7,321 nucleotides of DNA from Clostridiales bacterium (GTDB taxonomy: Bacteria; Bacillota; Clostridia; Oscillospirales; Oscillospiraceae), in NCBI GenBank assembly GCA_018374635.1, contig JAHAEW010000114.1, forward strand, positions 1-7,321, given 5' to 3'. Positions 1 to 5,902 of the stretch are shown here, piece after piece. Each line of letters starts with the position of its first letter. The stretch's first letter is position 1. Under the pieces are notes generated by a model. The model searched no databases and was not told where the DNA came from. It worked only from the letters and a program-made list of their open reading frames with translations. The position numbers and the translations under genes are program-made.

Positions 1-141
1 CGCGTCGGCAGTGTACTTGAAATTGGGGTGCTTGGTGATGTCGTACTTATCCGAAAGGAAAGGACGCACACCGCGCAGCTGGAGGATACACTTGCCGCCA
101 TCCATAACAGCAAGCTCATCCTGGCTCATCAGCTCTTTGCC
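1..141 (-). pseudogene. VirD4/TraG type IV coupling protein, internal C-terminal fragment, interrupted on its upstream side
   Basis: Reading the minus strand from 141 to 1 gives 47 uninterrupted codons. They start GKELMSQDELAVMDGG, continue through KCILQLRGVRPFLSDKYDI and end TKHPNFKYTADA. I recognise this as the region near the C-terminus of VirD4/TraG-like coupling ATPases of clostridial conjugative elements (Tn1549 type), which feed the relaxase-DNA complex into the type IV secretion channel. The frame reaches a TGA stop at 150-148 just upstream, and the expected preceding residues are absent. The gene is therefore cut at about 141/142, and its 3' part continues past the left edge. The ATP-binding Walker motifs lie upstream in the family and are missing here, so this piece cannot work alone. 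The break coincides with the end of a recombinase gene, suggesting insertion of another element. Family recognition is from memory of the motif string. Confidence 0.8.
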
Positions 142-172
142 ACAATGTCAAGTGATGAATTCAAGAACGGGC
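126..172. other. Element/virD4 junction, candidate recombinase attachment site
   Basis: VirD4-like coding similarity stops at about 141/142. From 142 to 172 there is non-coding DNA that runs up to the recombinase terminator. Large serine recombinases usually sit at an end of their element next to the attachment site, so the crossover point should fall here. A 6-bp inverted repeat (TCATCA at 126-131, TGATGA at 153-158) is centred on 142, exactly at the junction. Imperfect dyad symmetry around the crossover is typical of serine-integrase sites, but six base pairs is weak evidence. No partner site is visible in the window, so the exact core cannot be set. Confidence 0.45.
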
Positions 173-204
173 AAAAAAATAGCCCCTCTCCAGGGAGGAG
201 AAGG
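173..204 (-). terminator. Rho-independent terminator after the left recombinase remnant
   Basis: On the minus strand an 8-bp stem (CCTTCTCC, 204-197, pairing with GGAGAGGG, 191-184, one G-U pair) closes a 5-base loop. It is followed after four bases by a run of seven T (179-173). It lies 13 bases past the recombinase stop codon at 217-219. It would also terminate the transporter operon, which reads in from upstream without another visible terminator. Confidence 0.8.
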
Positions 205-216
205 ACTATCATGCTG

Positions 217-369
217 TTATTTAGTTGTCACCTGGATTTCTCCCACAAAATTATAAGCAATCCTGACTTTCTGTTTCTTTTTCCTATCAATTTTTGGGAC
301 TTCACCTCCCAGAATATGGCTAATTAGCTGATCCAAAAGTGCTCTGACCAGTTTTTCAATGGTTGCATA
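217..369 (-). pseudogene. 3' remnant of a large serine recombinase (second copy, C-terminal end only)
   Basis: The minus strand from about 369 to the TAA at 219-217 reads YATIEKLVRALLDQLISH, then ILGGEVPKIDRKKKQ, then KVRIAYNFVGEIQVTTK and stop. It aligns without gaps to the C-terminus of the recombinase at the right edge: 31 of 46 residues identical counting by eye, from YA-IEKL to NFVGEI. This is the extreme C-terminal segment (DUF4368-like region) of large serine recombinases, which cut and join element ends. The catalytic serine domain and all upstream parts are absent, replaced by the small permease gene, whose stop codon lies inside this remnant (358-356). It was left by recombination or deletion and cannot be functional. 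The true upstream edge could be a few bases either side of 369. Confidence 0.85.
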
Positions 370-1075
370 TACTGCGGCGCTTGCTCCCAAACACCAGCAT
401 GGTTACACCCACCACCAACAGAAGCAACTGAACTATAGCAATAGATCCCGGCAATGTAAATGCAGGGTCAAGTTCCTCCAACGTCAGGGGATAAGCGGTG
501 AAAAAGCTACCGTTCCACAATCCCATAATCTCTGGCAAAGGTATCATAGCCAGAAGAATGGGAATTGACATCCAAACATACAGCATCCAGTGTCTCAGCC
601 GTCCAAACAGCCAACCGCTACCCAGAACAAATCCCAGTGGCGGCAAAAGGGTCACCAGCGCAGGAAAGACCATGCTACTCCAGTCGTGCCATCCGAACAT
701 CTGTCGGTAAAATACAGCTGCTTCCACAATACAAAGCAGCGCCAATATAACCGTCCCCGTGAAGGCAGCAGCGCACCGAACAAACGCAAAGTGGCTAGGC
801 AGCATAGGTGTAGTGTCTATGAGAGACGCTGTCCGCCGGGCCTTGACGGAGGTAAAGAAGCTCAGGAAGAACAGTGCGCCAATCCACAGCAACGGCAGCA
901 TCCGGGAGAGATAATCCCCAAAACTCCAGGGAGAAAACGGTGCTGTGTGGGATACCCCCAGAATGGTCACACCCCGCAATACCAAAGCACCATAACAAAG
1001 CAGCACAACAATTAGTCCACCAAAGAACTTATTCCACAGCAGTCGCCTACACTCATAGCAATAAATCTTACTCAA
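356..1075 (-). CDS. Small ABC-2-type integral membrane permease subunit (239 aa)
   Basis: A very hydrophobic protein with about six membrane spans, near residues 17-40, 58-77, 98-122, 134-158, 163-183 and 209-230. The loop between spans 2 and 3 carries KARR and DTTP-x-LPS, resembling the cytoplasmic loop that contacts the ATPase in ABC-2 permeases. I place it as the second permease of the transporter encoded upstream (LanE/LanG-like architecture); no closer family is recognised. The start is TTG at 1075-1073, chosen because AGGAGG (1090-1085) sits 9 bases upstream and there is no better start. It overlaps the end of the peptidase/permease gene by 8 bp, implying translational coupling. The last residues (about RRSICNH) and the stop are encoded by DNA that also reads as recombinase remnant in another frame, so the native C-terminus may have been exchanged. 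This affects only the tail after the last span, so the protein is probably still functional. Confidence 0.8.
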   Translation of the reverse strand: MSKIYCYECRRLLWNKFFGGLIVVLLCYGALVLRGVTILGVSHTAPFSPWSFGDYLSRMLPLLWIGALFFLSFFTSVKARRTASLIDTTPMLPSHFAFVRCAAAFTGTVILALLCIVEAAVFYRQMFGWHDWSSMVFPALVTLLPPLGFVLGSGWLFGRLRHWMLYVWMSIPILLAMIPLPEIMGLWNGSFFTAYPLTLEELDPAFTLPGSIAIVQLLLLVVGVTMLVFGSKRRSICNH

Positions 1076-3254
1076 GGTTTAAATCCTCCTCTGTCAGCGC
1101 GCAGGCGCTCAAAAATTCATCATAGGTAAGATAGGGATATATGGGGTCAATCTCCCGATTGAACAAATCTCTAAGAACCTGATCCATGGCTTCTTCTCCG
1201 CCTACAAGTTGCTCCGCCTTCAGGAGCTTCAGTGGCATTTCGCTGTACTGCCTCATACCGGACAGGCTGTTGGAAATACGCAAACGTTCTCCTTCCGGCA
1301 GCATATCCAGATATTTCGGATGACGCACATAGAAGTTCAGATAGTAGTCATCCACCTCCTGTTTCCACTGGTCAATATAGTGTGTCTGTGCATACTCCTC
1401 TCCATACAGCTCCTTGACGATGCGGTAGGTAGTGTAGACGGTCAAACCCTCGGCAGACCAGGGACTGTCTGGCTCTGGGATGTCAAACATATTGCCTAAC
1501 CCCCACCACTGATGAACCAGCTCGTGGATAAAAGTTTCTCCCGGGACGCTTCCCTTGCTGGTATCCCTCAAACTGGCGATAGTGAAATCCGCCTCATCCA
1601 ACAGGCTTGCGCCATCGGCGGCATATCCGCCACCGGCAATCCGGCTTTGAATTAGTTTTAGTGTTTCTCCATTACTGAATGACAGCTTCCCATAGTGTGC
1701 AGTACAATACTCCACCACATCCCGTACTGCATCGGCTGCATTGACCTGTTCCATAATCTCCTGATGCTTGCGACCGTAGTAAAACTCAATGTTCATACCG
1801 CCAGCCTGAATATTCTCCCGAATGTAATCTCCGGCATAGAGTATCCCGCCGGTTCCGATGTCATCCCAACGCCAGGTTTTTGTGCCGTTTTCATGCTCTG
1901 CTGCCACCTCCGCCCGGCTGGAGCCAAAGGGAATGGCCACCATAGAAGCAGGAAGGGTAATTTCCATCTTCGTTGGATAGATGTTCTCATCAGGTAGTAC
2001 ATTCAAAAGTCGTGGGGACAGGGTCGCATTTTCCAGTTGCAGATAGGTTCCACTGATTTCTGCATTTCCCTGATCGGACGACAAATTTCGATTCTCACGG
2101 GGGAACCCACTGTATTCCATAGTCAATTCGATCTGAGCCTTAGCTGGAAGGGTGACTTCCAGCAGAGCCTCGTTGAACTCCTGATAATCACCCACTGAAA
2201 AGGGGACAGCCTCGCTATTGGCCTGCACATTGGAAATGGTGTAGCCGGGGGTAACACCAAAAGCAACACGCTGTTCCTGCCTGGAGCTGTTTTCAAAGGA
2301 ATAACTTGCCTTGCCGCGCACGGTTCCATCAGATATATCTGGAAATACCTGCGCGGAGCGTCCGGTGCAAATCACGCCGTCAAGATAGGCCATCTCATAA
2401 AAGGTCATTGCCATTTGGTCTGGATTGCTGTTGTCTACCATGGGCTGGGCCACGTAGGCAACGCCAGAACAGGCCAGCAATACTGCAGCAATCACCGGAC
2501 GGTAGACTCGCCGGATGCTCCGGGCCAAGGAGCCAAACGCCCCCTTCCCATACTGACGGATGCAGAGGTAGGATACCGCCCAAACGCCCGCCAGACCTGC
2601 CAGCCAGGTCAAACGCATATAGGCCACGGAGCGGAAGAGCCGAAAGTTGGAGAAATCATCGGACAGCGCCCACACGCAGGGATTGAGCCAGCAGAGCTGC
2701 CACTTCTCTACCCACACGGTCAGGCTCAAACCGCAAAATGCGGCGAACAGCGCTAGGGACAGGTCCGTCCGACGGGTAAACTGGTAGGCAGACGACGCCG
2801 CCAGAACTCCCAGCGGCAGAGCAAGGCCCATAAAGAGCAAGTAGGCCAGTACATAATCCACCAAATCAAACACCACACCGATTAGCCCCATGCTGACAGG
2901 GAGCCACACCAGCATAGTGAGAACTGTTGTTAGGACCGCAGCAGCCAGCAGAGCTAGCAGCCGCGTTAAGGCCGCGGTCTGTGGGAACACTGCCGTATCT
3001 ATAAGAACATCCGCCCGACTGCGACAGGTCCGGTCCAGTTCAAAGATGGAGAGCAGACCAAACAGGATTCCACCGATAATGCCCCCAGCAATCGCAGGGT
3101 TAGCCAAATACAGGGAATTCATGGTAGACTCAGCCGGCTGATACAGGTACAGACCAGCCACAGGGCCAAGAACAGTTAGCAACATGACCAGCCAGGTCAA
3201 CCGGCTTCGAAGCAGGCGTCCAAACTCCAGAGGAAACAGTCGAAGTGTCTTCAT
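1068..3254 (-). CDS. ABC-2-type permease fused to an extracytoplasmic M1-family-like zinc metallopeptidase domain (728 aa)
   Basis: Residues 1-270 hold about seven hydrophobic segments (near 18-38, 53-75, 97-123, 130-155, 163-181, 215-233, 252-270), as in an ABC-2 permease. Residues 275-728 form a soluble region, probably outside the cell. It first resembles the beta-rich N-terminal domain of M1 aminopeptidases (about 300-490), then the thermolysin-like catalytic domain. The zinc motif HELVHQWW has H577, E578 and H581. The probable third ligand is E602 in WSAEGLTVY, and Y670 in RQYSEMPLKLL is the likely catalytic tyrosine. Two features are odd: 20 residues rather than the usual 18 separate H581 from E602, and the GxMEN substrate-binding motif is replaced by a GGGYAADGAS segment (541-550). 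Activity is thus likely but specificity uncertain. The ATG at 3254 is preceded by GGGAGG 7 bases away and overlaps the ATPase stop as ATGA. A longer frame to 3353 would only extend into the ATPase gene. Peptide export or degradation is inferred. Confidence 0.88.
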   Translation of the reverse strand: MKTLRLFPLEFGRLLRSRLTWLVMLLTVLGPVAGLYLYQPAESTMNSLYLANPAIAGGIIGGILFGLLSIFELDRTCRSRADVLIDTAVFPQTAALTRLLALLAAAVLTTVLTMLVWLPVSMGLIGVVFDLVDYVLAYLLFMGLALPLGVLAASSAYQFTRRTDLSLALFAAFCGLSLTVWVEKWQLCWLNPCVWALSDDFSNFRLFRSVAYMRLTWLAGLAGVWAVSYLCIRQYGKGAFGSLARSIRRVYRPVIAAVLLACSGVAYVAQPMVDNSNPDQMAMTFYEMAYLDGVICTGRSAQVFPDISDGTVRGKASYSFENSSRQEQRVAFGVTPGYTISNVQANSEAVPFSVGDYQEFNEALLEVTLPAKAQIELTMEYSGFPRENRNLSSDQGNAEISGTYLQLENATLSPRLLNVLPDENIYPTKMEITLPASMVAIPFGSSRAEVAAEHENGTKTWRWDDIGTGGILYAGDYIRENIQAGGMNIEFYYGRKHQEIMEQVNAADAVRDVVEYCTAHYGKLSFSNGETLKLIQSRIAGGGYAADGASLLDEADFTIASLRDTSKGSVPGETFIHELVHQWWGLGNMFDIPEPDSPWSAEGLTVYTTYRIVKELYGEEYAQTHYIDQWKQEVDDYYLNFYVRHPKYLDMLPEGERLRISNSLSGMRQYSEMPLKLLKAEQLVGGEEAMDQVLRDLFNREIDPIYPYLTYDEFLSACALTEEDLNLE

Positions 3255-4111
3255 TGTGCTGCCTCCCGGGATATCAGATAGAGGTAGGCGTCCTCCAGTG
3301 TAGGTTCCTCCGGCTGAACAAAATCTGGGAGTTTTTCTGCTACCGTCCGACATCGGATGCCTTGTGCGGTGTTCACCCGGGCGGTGATGTGGAGCCCTTC
3401 CTCCTGATTGGTCTCCTGCTCATAGAATACACCCACATGGCCGGATGCAGACTGAATTAACTGTTCCGGGGTGCCGGTAAAGAGAATTTGCCCGCGGTTA
3501 ATCACCACAAGCTGATTACATATGGACTGCACATCCTCAATGATGTGGGTGGAGAGCAGCACCAGCCGGTTCTGGGCCGCGTGGGAGAAGAGATTTCGGA
3601 AGTGGATACGCTCCTCCGGGTCAAGTCCTACGGTGGGCTCATCAAAAATCAGGAAGGGAGGGTCTCCCAAAATTGCCTGCGCAATACCCACCCGTTGGCG
3701 CTGACCACCGGACAGCGTGCGAATTCTGGCTCGGGCCTTTTCCTCCAGATTGACCTCTTGTATTGCCTTCTGAATGGCCGCCTTTGAATCCCGGATTCCT
3801 TTCAGCGCTGCCATATAGTCCAGAAATTGTGTAACGGTCAACTCATCAAACAAACCGAAGTCCTGTGGCAAATACCCCAACTGGGCTTTCAGCAGGCGCT
3901 CTGTTTTGGTAAGGGAGTGTCCGTCCACCCGAATTTCTCCTTTGGTAGGTAGGAGCGCCGCAACCAGCAGCTTCATCAATGTTGACTTGCCAGCCCCATT
4001 GGGCCCCAGAAGTCCAATGAGACTGGGCGCCTTAAGCTCCAGATTCAGATCCTTTAGTGCCTGCTTACCGCTGGGGTAGGTCATGCTGAGATGTTCTATA
4101 CGAATTTCCAT
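3251..4111 (-). CDS. ABC transporter ATP-binding protein (286 aa)
   Basis: A complete nucleotide-binding subunit. Walker A is GPNGAGKST (36-44, K42), the Q-loop glutamine is Q83 in YLPQDFG, the signature is LSGGQRQR (133-140), Walker B is FLIFDEP with D157 and catalytic E158, and the switch histidine is H189 in LSTHI. All residues needed for ATP hydrolysis are present. The roughly 70-residue tail after the ATPase core is usual for drug- and peptide-exporter ATPases of the CcmA/NatA/LanF type. It acts on the cytoplasmic face with the two permeases encoded directly downstream, with which it shares ATGA overlap (3254-3251). The start ATG at 4111-4109 follows a purine-rich AAGGAAG ribosome binding site. 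It is the first gene of its own transcription unit, about 27 bases from a candidate transcription start controlled by direct repeats at 4198-4159. The substrate cannot be read from the sequence; a peptide antibiotic is the most likely guess given the neighbouring sensor kinase and peptidase. Confidence 0.95.
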   Translation of the reverse strand: MEIRIEHLSMTYPSGKQALKDLNLELKAPSLIGLLGPNGAGKSTLMKLLVAALLPTKGEIRVDGHSLTKTERLLKAQLGYLPQDFGLFDELTVTQFLDYMAALKGIRDSKAAIQKAIQEVNLEEKARARIRTLSGGQRQRVGIAQAILGDPPFLIFDEPTVGLDPEERIHFRNLFSHAAQNRLVLLSTHIIEDVQSICNQLVVINRGQILFTGTPEQLIQSASGHVGVFYEQETNQEEGLHITARVNTAQGIRCRTVAEKLPDFVQPEEPTLEDAYLYLISREAAQ

Positions 4112-4144
4112 TCTTCCTTGTTCCTTTCTGTATGGAATGGGTCA

Positions 4145-4150
4145 AGAATA
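4145..4150 (-). promoter_or_regulatory. Candidate -10 element for the transporter operon
   Basis: TATTCT on the minus strand matches TATAAT at four of six bases and lies 33 bases before the ATPase start codon. The segment 17 bp upstream (ATATTC, 4173-4168) is a poor -35 box and falls within the direct repeats, the arrangement expected for an activator-dependent promoter of the PhoB/OmpR class. This assignment rests on spacing and is tentative. Confidence 0.4.
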
Positions 4151-4158
4151 CCAAGGCA

Positions 4159-4198
4159 ATATGGAGTGAATATGGAGGAACTATGTGATTTATGTGGA
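4159..4198 (-). promoter_or_regulatory. Direct repeats in 11-bp register, candidate operator for the OmpR-family regulator
   Basis: The minus strand carries TCCATAT at 4176-4170 and again at 4165-4159, exactly 11 bp apart, plus TCCACAT at 4198-4192, exactly 22 bp further upstream. Tandem heptamers at 11-bp steps are the standard binding pattern of OmpR/PhoB-family dimers. The last repeat ends 8 bp before the candidate -10, where such activators replace a -35 box. The regulator is encoded upstream on the same strand. A related pair (TCCATGAT, TTCATAAT, also 11 bp apart) precedes the regulator gene. The binding protein is inferred. Confidence 0.55.
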
Positions 4199-4254
4199 GG
4201 TGAAGTTCTTTACAGATAAAGAGTGATCTTTTTGCCTTAGCTTTCCTGTGAATA

Positions 4255-4293
4255 AACAAGAGACGCTAGCGTTTTATGCTAGCGTCCCTTGTT
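4255..4293 (-). terminator. Terminator hairpin after the histidine kinase gene
   Basis: Two 16-base arms (4255-4270 and 4278-4293) flank a 7-base loop and contain GACGCTAGC/GCTAGCGTC. On the minus-strand transcript all 16 positions pair, one as G-U; on the plus strand that position is an A-C mismatch. This points to function on the minus strand. A moderately T-rich stretch (TTGTTTATTC) follows. It lies about 90 bases beyond the kinase stop and before the transporter promoter, so the sensor pair and the transporter appear to be separate transcription units. Confidence 0.75.
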
Positions 4294-4381
4294 ATAAAAA
4301 TACCAAAACACTCTTTCCCAAAACTGTATCACTTTCTGTGTCTTCAACTATCAAATATTCCATAAATTGGGTTGCCTTTGG
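4294..4381. other. Short intergenic stretch, no feature seen
   Basis: These 88 AT-rich bases lie between the kinase stop and the terminator hairpin. I see no open frame with a ribosome binding site, no repeat and no second hairpin here; it reads as 3' untranslated DNA of the kinase transcript. Confidence 0.5.
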
Positions 4382-5902
4382 TTATCCCATCACATCCTCA
4401 GTGGTAAGTCCAGAAACGACACGTGGAGCAAAACGCACCAAAGCCTGCACTCCACACTCTGTGTTTTTAATACTGCACATGGCCCCATGGCGGTCCAATA
4501 TCATCTTTACCAGATAGAGACCAAGACCGCTACCGCCAGAGGTGCGGTTCCGGGAGCACTCCTCCCGATAGAACGCTTCGTACAGATGGGGCAGAGCGTC
4601 CTCCCCGATATGTGCTCCCATATTCTCCACAAGCACAGCCGGACACCCATCTTGCCAGCCACACCAGACACGAATCTCTGCTCCATTCGGAGAGTAGAGG
4701 GAGGCATTGGAAATCAAGTTCCCCAGCACCTTTCCAAGAAGAGTTGCATCCCCAATCACGGTGATTTCCTGCGTCAATTCCTGAACCAGATGCTGCCCTC
4801 GCTGCTCCAAAAGTCCGGCATCTAGCTTTAACTGCTCCTCGATTAAAGCAGAGAGCTCAACCGATTCCTGTTTCATCGTTGCAGCTCCTGCCTCCATTCG
4901 CGAGATGGTCAACATTTCCCGGACCAGATTTTCCATGCGCCCTGTGACCTGAAGGGAGCGCAGTAGATACTTGTCCCGGTTTTGATAGACACCAATACCT
5001 TCCAGCATTCCGGTCAATTGTCCCTTCAGAATGGTAACCGGGGTTTTTAATTCGTGGGAGGCAGCATTGAAAAAGGCCATCCTTTGTCGGTCTAGCTCTC
5101 GCTCCCGCTCCACCTCACCCCGGAGTGACTGATTAGCGCTTTCCAGCTCTGTCAACGCAGTGGAAAGTTTTCCAGCCATTGCATCCAGACTGCGCCCCAA
5201 CTGCCCGATTTCATCACGACGCGTTTCTCCGCATTCCCAGTGAAAATCCAGTTCTGCCATCTTCCCGGCGATATCACTCATCCGCACAATAGGTCGGGTG
5301 ATATATCTGGAGTAAAAAAAGGCACACAGCAGAGAAAATGTTATCAGCACCAGCAGAAGCCACGGAGCCATCTGCACTAGTGCCCGTACTGCCACATTTT
5401 CTGCCTTGAGTCGCGGAGTGATATAGAGCGTATAGCTCTCCTCTTGTCCGGCAAAGTGCACCTCTGTAGCAATGGTAGACTGCTCCGACATGGTAATGGC
5501 CACAGTATTTTCTAAGCTCGACTCAATTGTCCCAAAGCTGACTGAACTATCTCCTTCGGTGGTTGTGACGAGCATATCTCCAGCCTCATACACAGTCTGC
5601 ACCTCAATCTGCGCTCCGGTATCCACCAAGTGTCCATCTGATCCTGTCAAGATGGCAGTCGCGCCAGACGAGAGGGTAAACTTGTCCAGTAGCTTTCCGC
5701 AATCTTCCGGTTCGGTATCTGCCAACTGTTTAACCAATACATCCACCTGCGCAGCGAGATCGTCGTTCATCACAGCAGTATAGGTGCTGGGAGCGACCCA
5801 TGCAATAAATCCAAAGGTGATAGCTCCAGCAAAGAGTAAAAGGAATGCGGTAATCAAGAACACACGAATGGTCAAACTCTCAGAAATCTTCTTTTGCCGC
5901 AC
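4382..5902 (-). CDS. Membrane sensor histidine kinase with large extracytoplasmic domain (506 aa)
   Basis: Domain order: transmembrane helix 1 (about 11-36), outer domain of about 140 residues (about 38-176), transmembrane helix 2 (about 178-198), HAMP linker (about 200-252), short coiled linker (to about 272), HisKA with FFNAASHELKTPVT, where H283 is the phosphorylated histidine, then HATPase. The HATPase carries the N box LGNLISNA (393-400), a G1 segment VENMGAHI (425-432) and a G2 box GGSGLGLYL (456-464). The G1 box lacks the classic DxGxG but has the (V/I)xNxG form found in many Firmicutes kinases, so activity is expected. The outer domain is much larger than in BceS-type kinases, which have almost none, suggesting direct ligand sensing; I do not recognise its fold. 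The start is GTG at 5902-5900, served by GAGGAG at 5917-5912 (9-base spacing). The gene overlaps the regulator by 23 bp, so the two are translated together. Confidence 0.93.
   Translation of the reverse strand: MRQKKISESLTIRVFLITAFLLLFAGAITFGFIAWVAPSTYTAVMNDDLAAQVDVLVKQLADTEPEDCGKLLDKFTLSSGATAILTGSDGHLVDTGAQIEVQTVYEAGDMLVTTTEGDSSVSFGTIESSLENTVAITMSEQSTIATEVHFAGQEESYTLYITPRLKAENVAVRALVQMAPWLLLVLITFSLLCAFFYSRYITRPIVRMSDIAGKMAELDFHWECGETRRDEIGQLGRSLDAMAGKLSTALTELESANQSLRGEVERERELDRQRMAFFNAASHELKTPVTILKGQLTGMLEGIGVYQNRDKYLLRSLQVTGRMENLVREMLTISRMEAGAATMKQESVELSALIEEQLKLDAGLLEQRGQHLVQELTQEITVIGDATLLGKVLGNLISNASLYSPNGAEIRVWCGWQDGCPAVLVENMGAHIGEDALPHLYEAFYREECSRNRTSGGSGLGLYLVKMILDRHGAMCSIKNTECGVQALVRFAPRVVSGLTTEDVMG

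Noticed and set aside
28..327. Plus-strand open frame of 99 codons at the left end
   Set aside because: It runs antisense across the virD4 fragment, the terminator and the recombinase remnant, which explain the sequence better; no family resemblance seen.
590..1015. Plus-strand open frame of 141 codons
   Set aside because: Shadow of the small permease gene on the other strand; low-complexity, Gln/Arg-rich reading with no hydrophobic or domain pattern.
2306..2686. Plus-strand open frame of 126 codons
   Set aside because: Antisense to the membrane segments of the permease-peptidase gene; Arg/Pro-rich composition is typical of reverse-strand reading.
3255..3353. N-terminal extension of the permease-peptidase frame by 33 residues
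   Set aside because: The extension lies entirely within the ATPase coding region. Its residues (SDGSRKTPRFCSAGG and following) look like out-of-frame reading, and the ATG at 3254 has a good ribosome binding site and an ATGA overlap.
4139..4144. TTGACC as a -35 box for the transporter operon
   Set aside because: With normal spacing its -10 would fall at the ribosome binding site of the ATPase gene, and no TATAAT-like hexamer is there.
4367..4825. Plus-strand open frame of 152 codons
   Set aside because: Antisense to the kinase ATP-binding domain, whose motifs are intact; no ribosome binding site or recognised motif.
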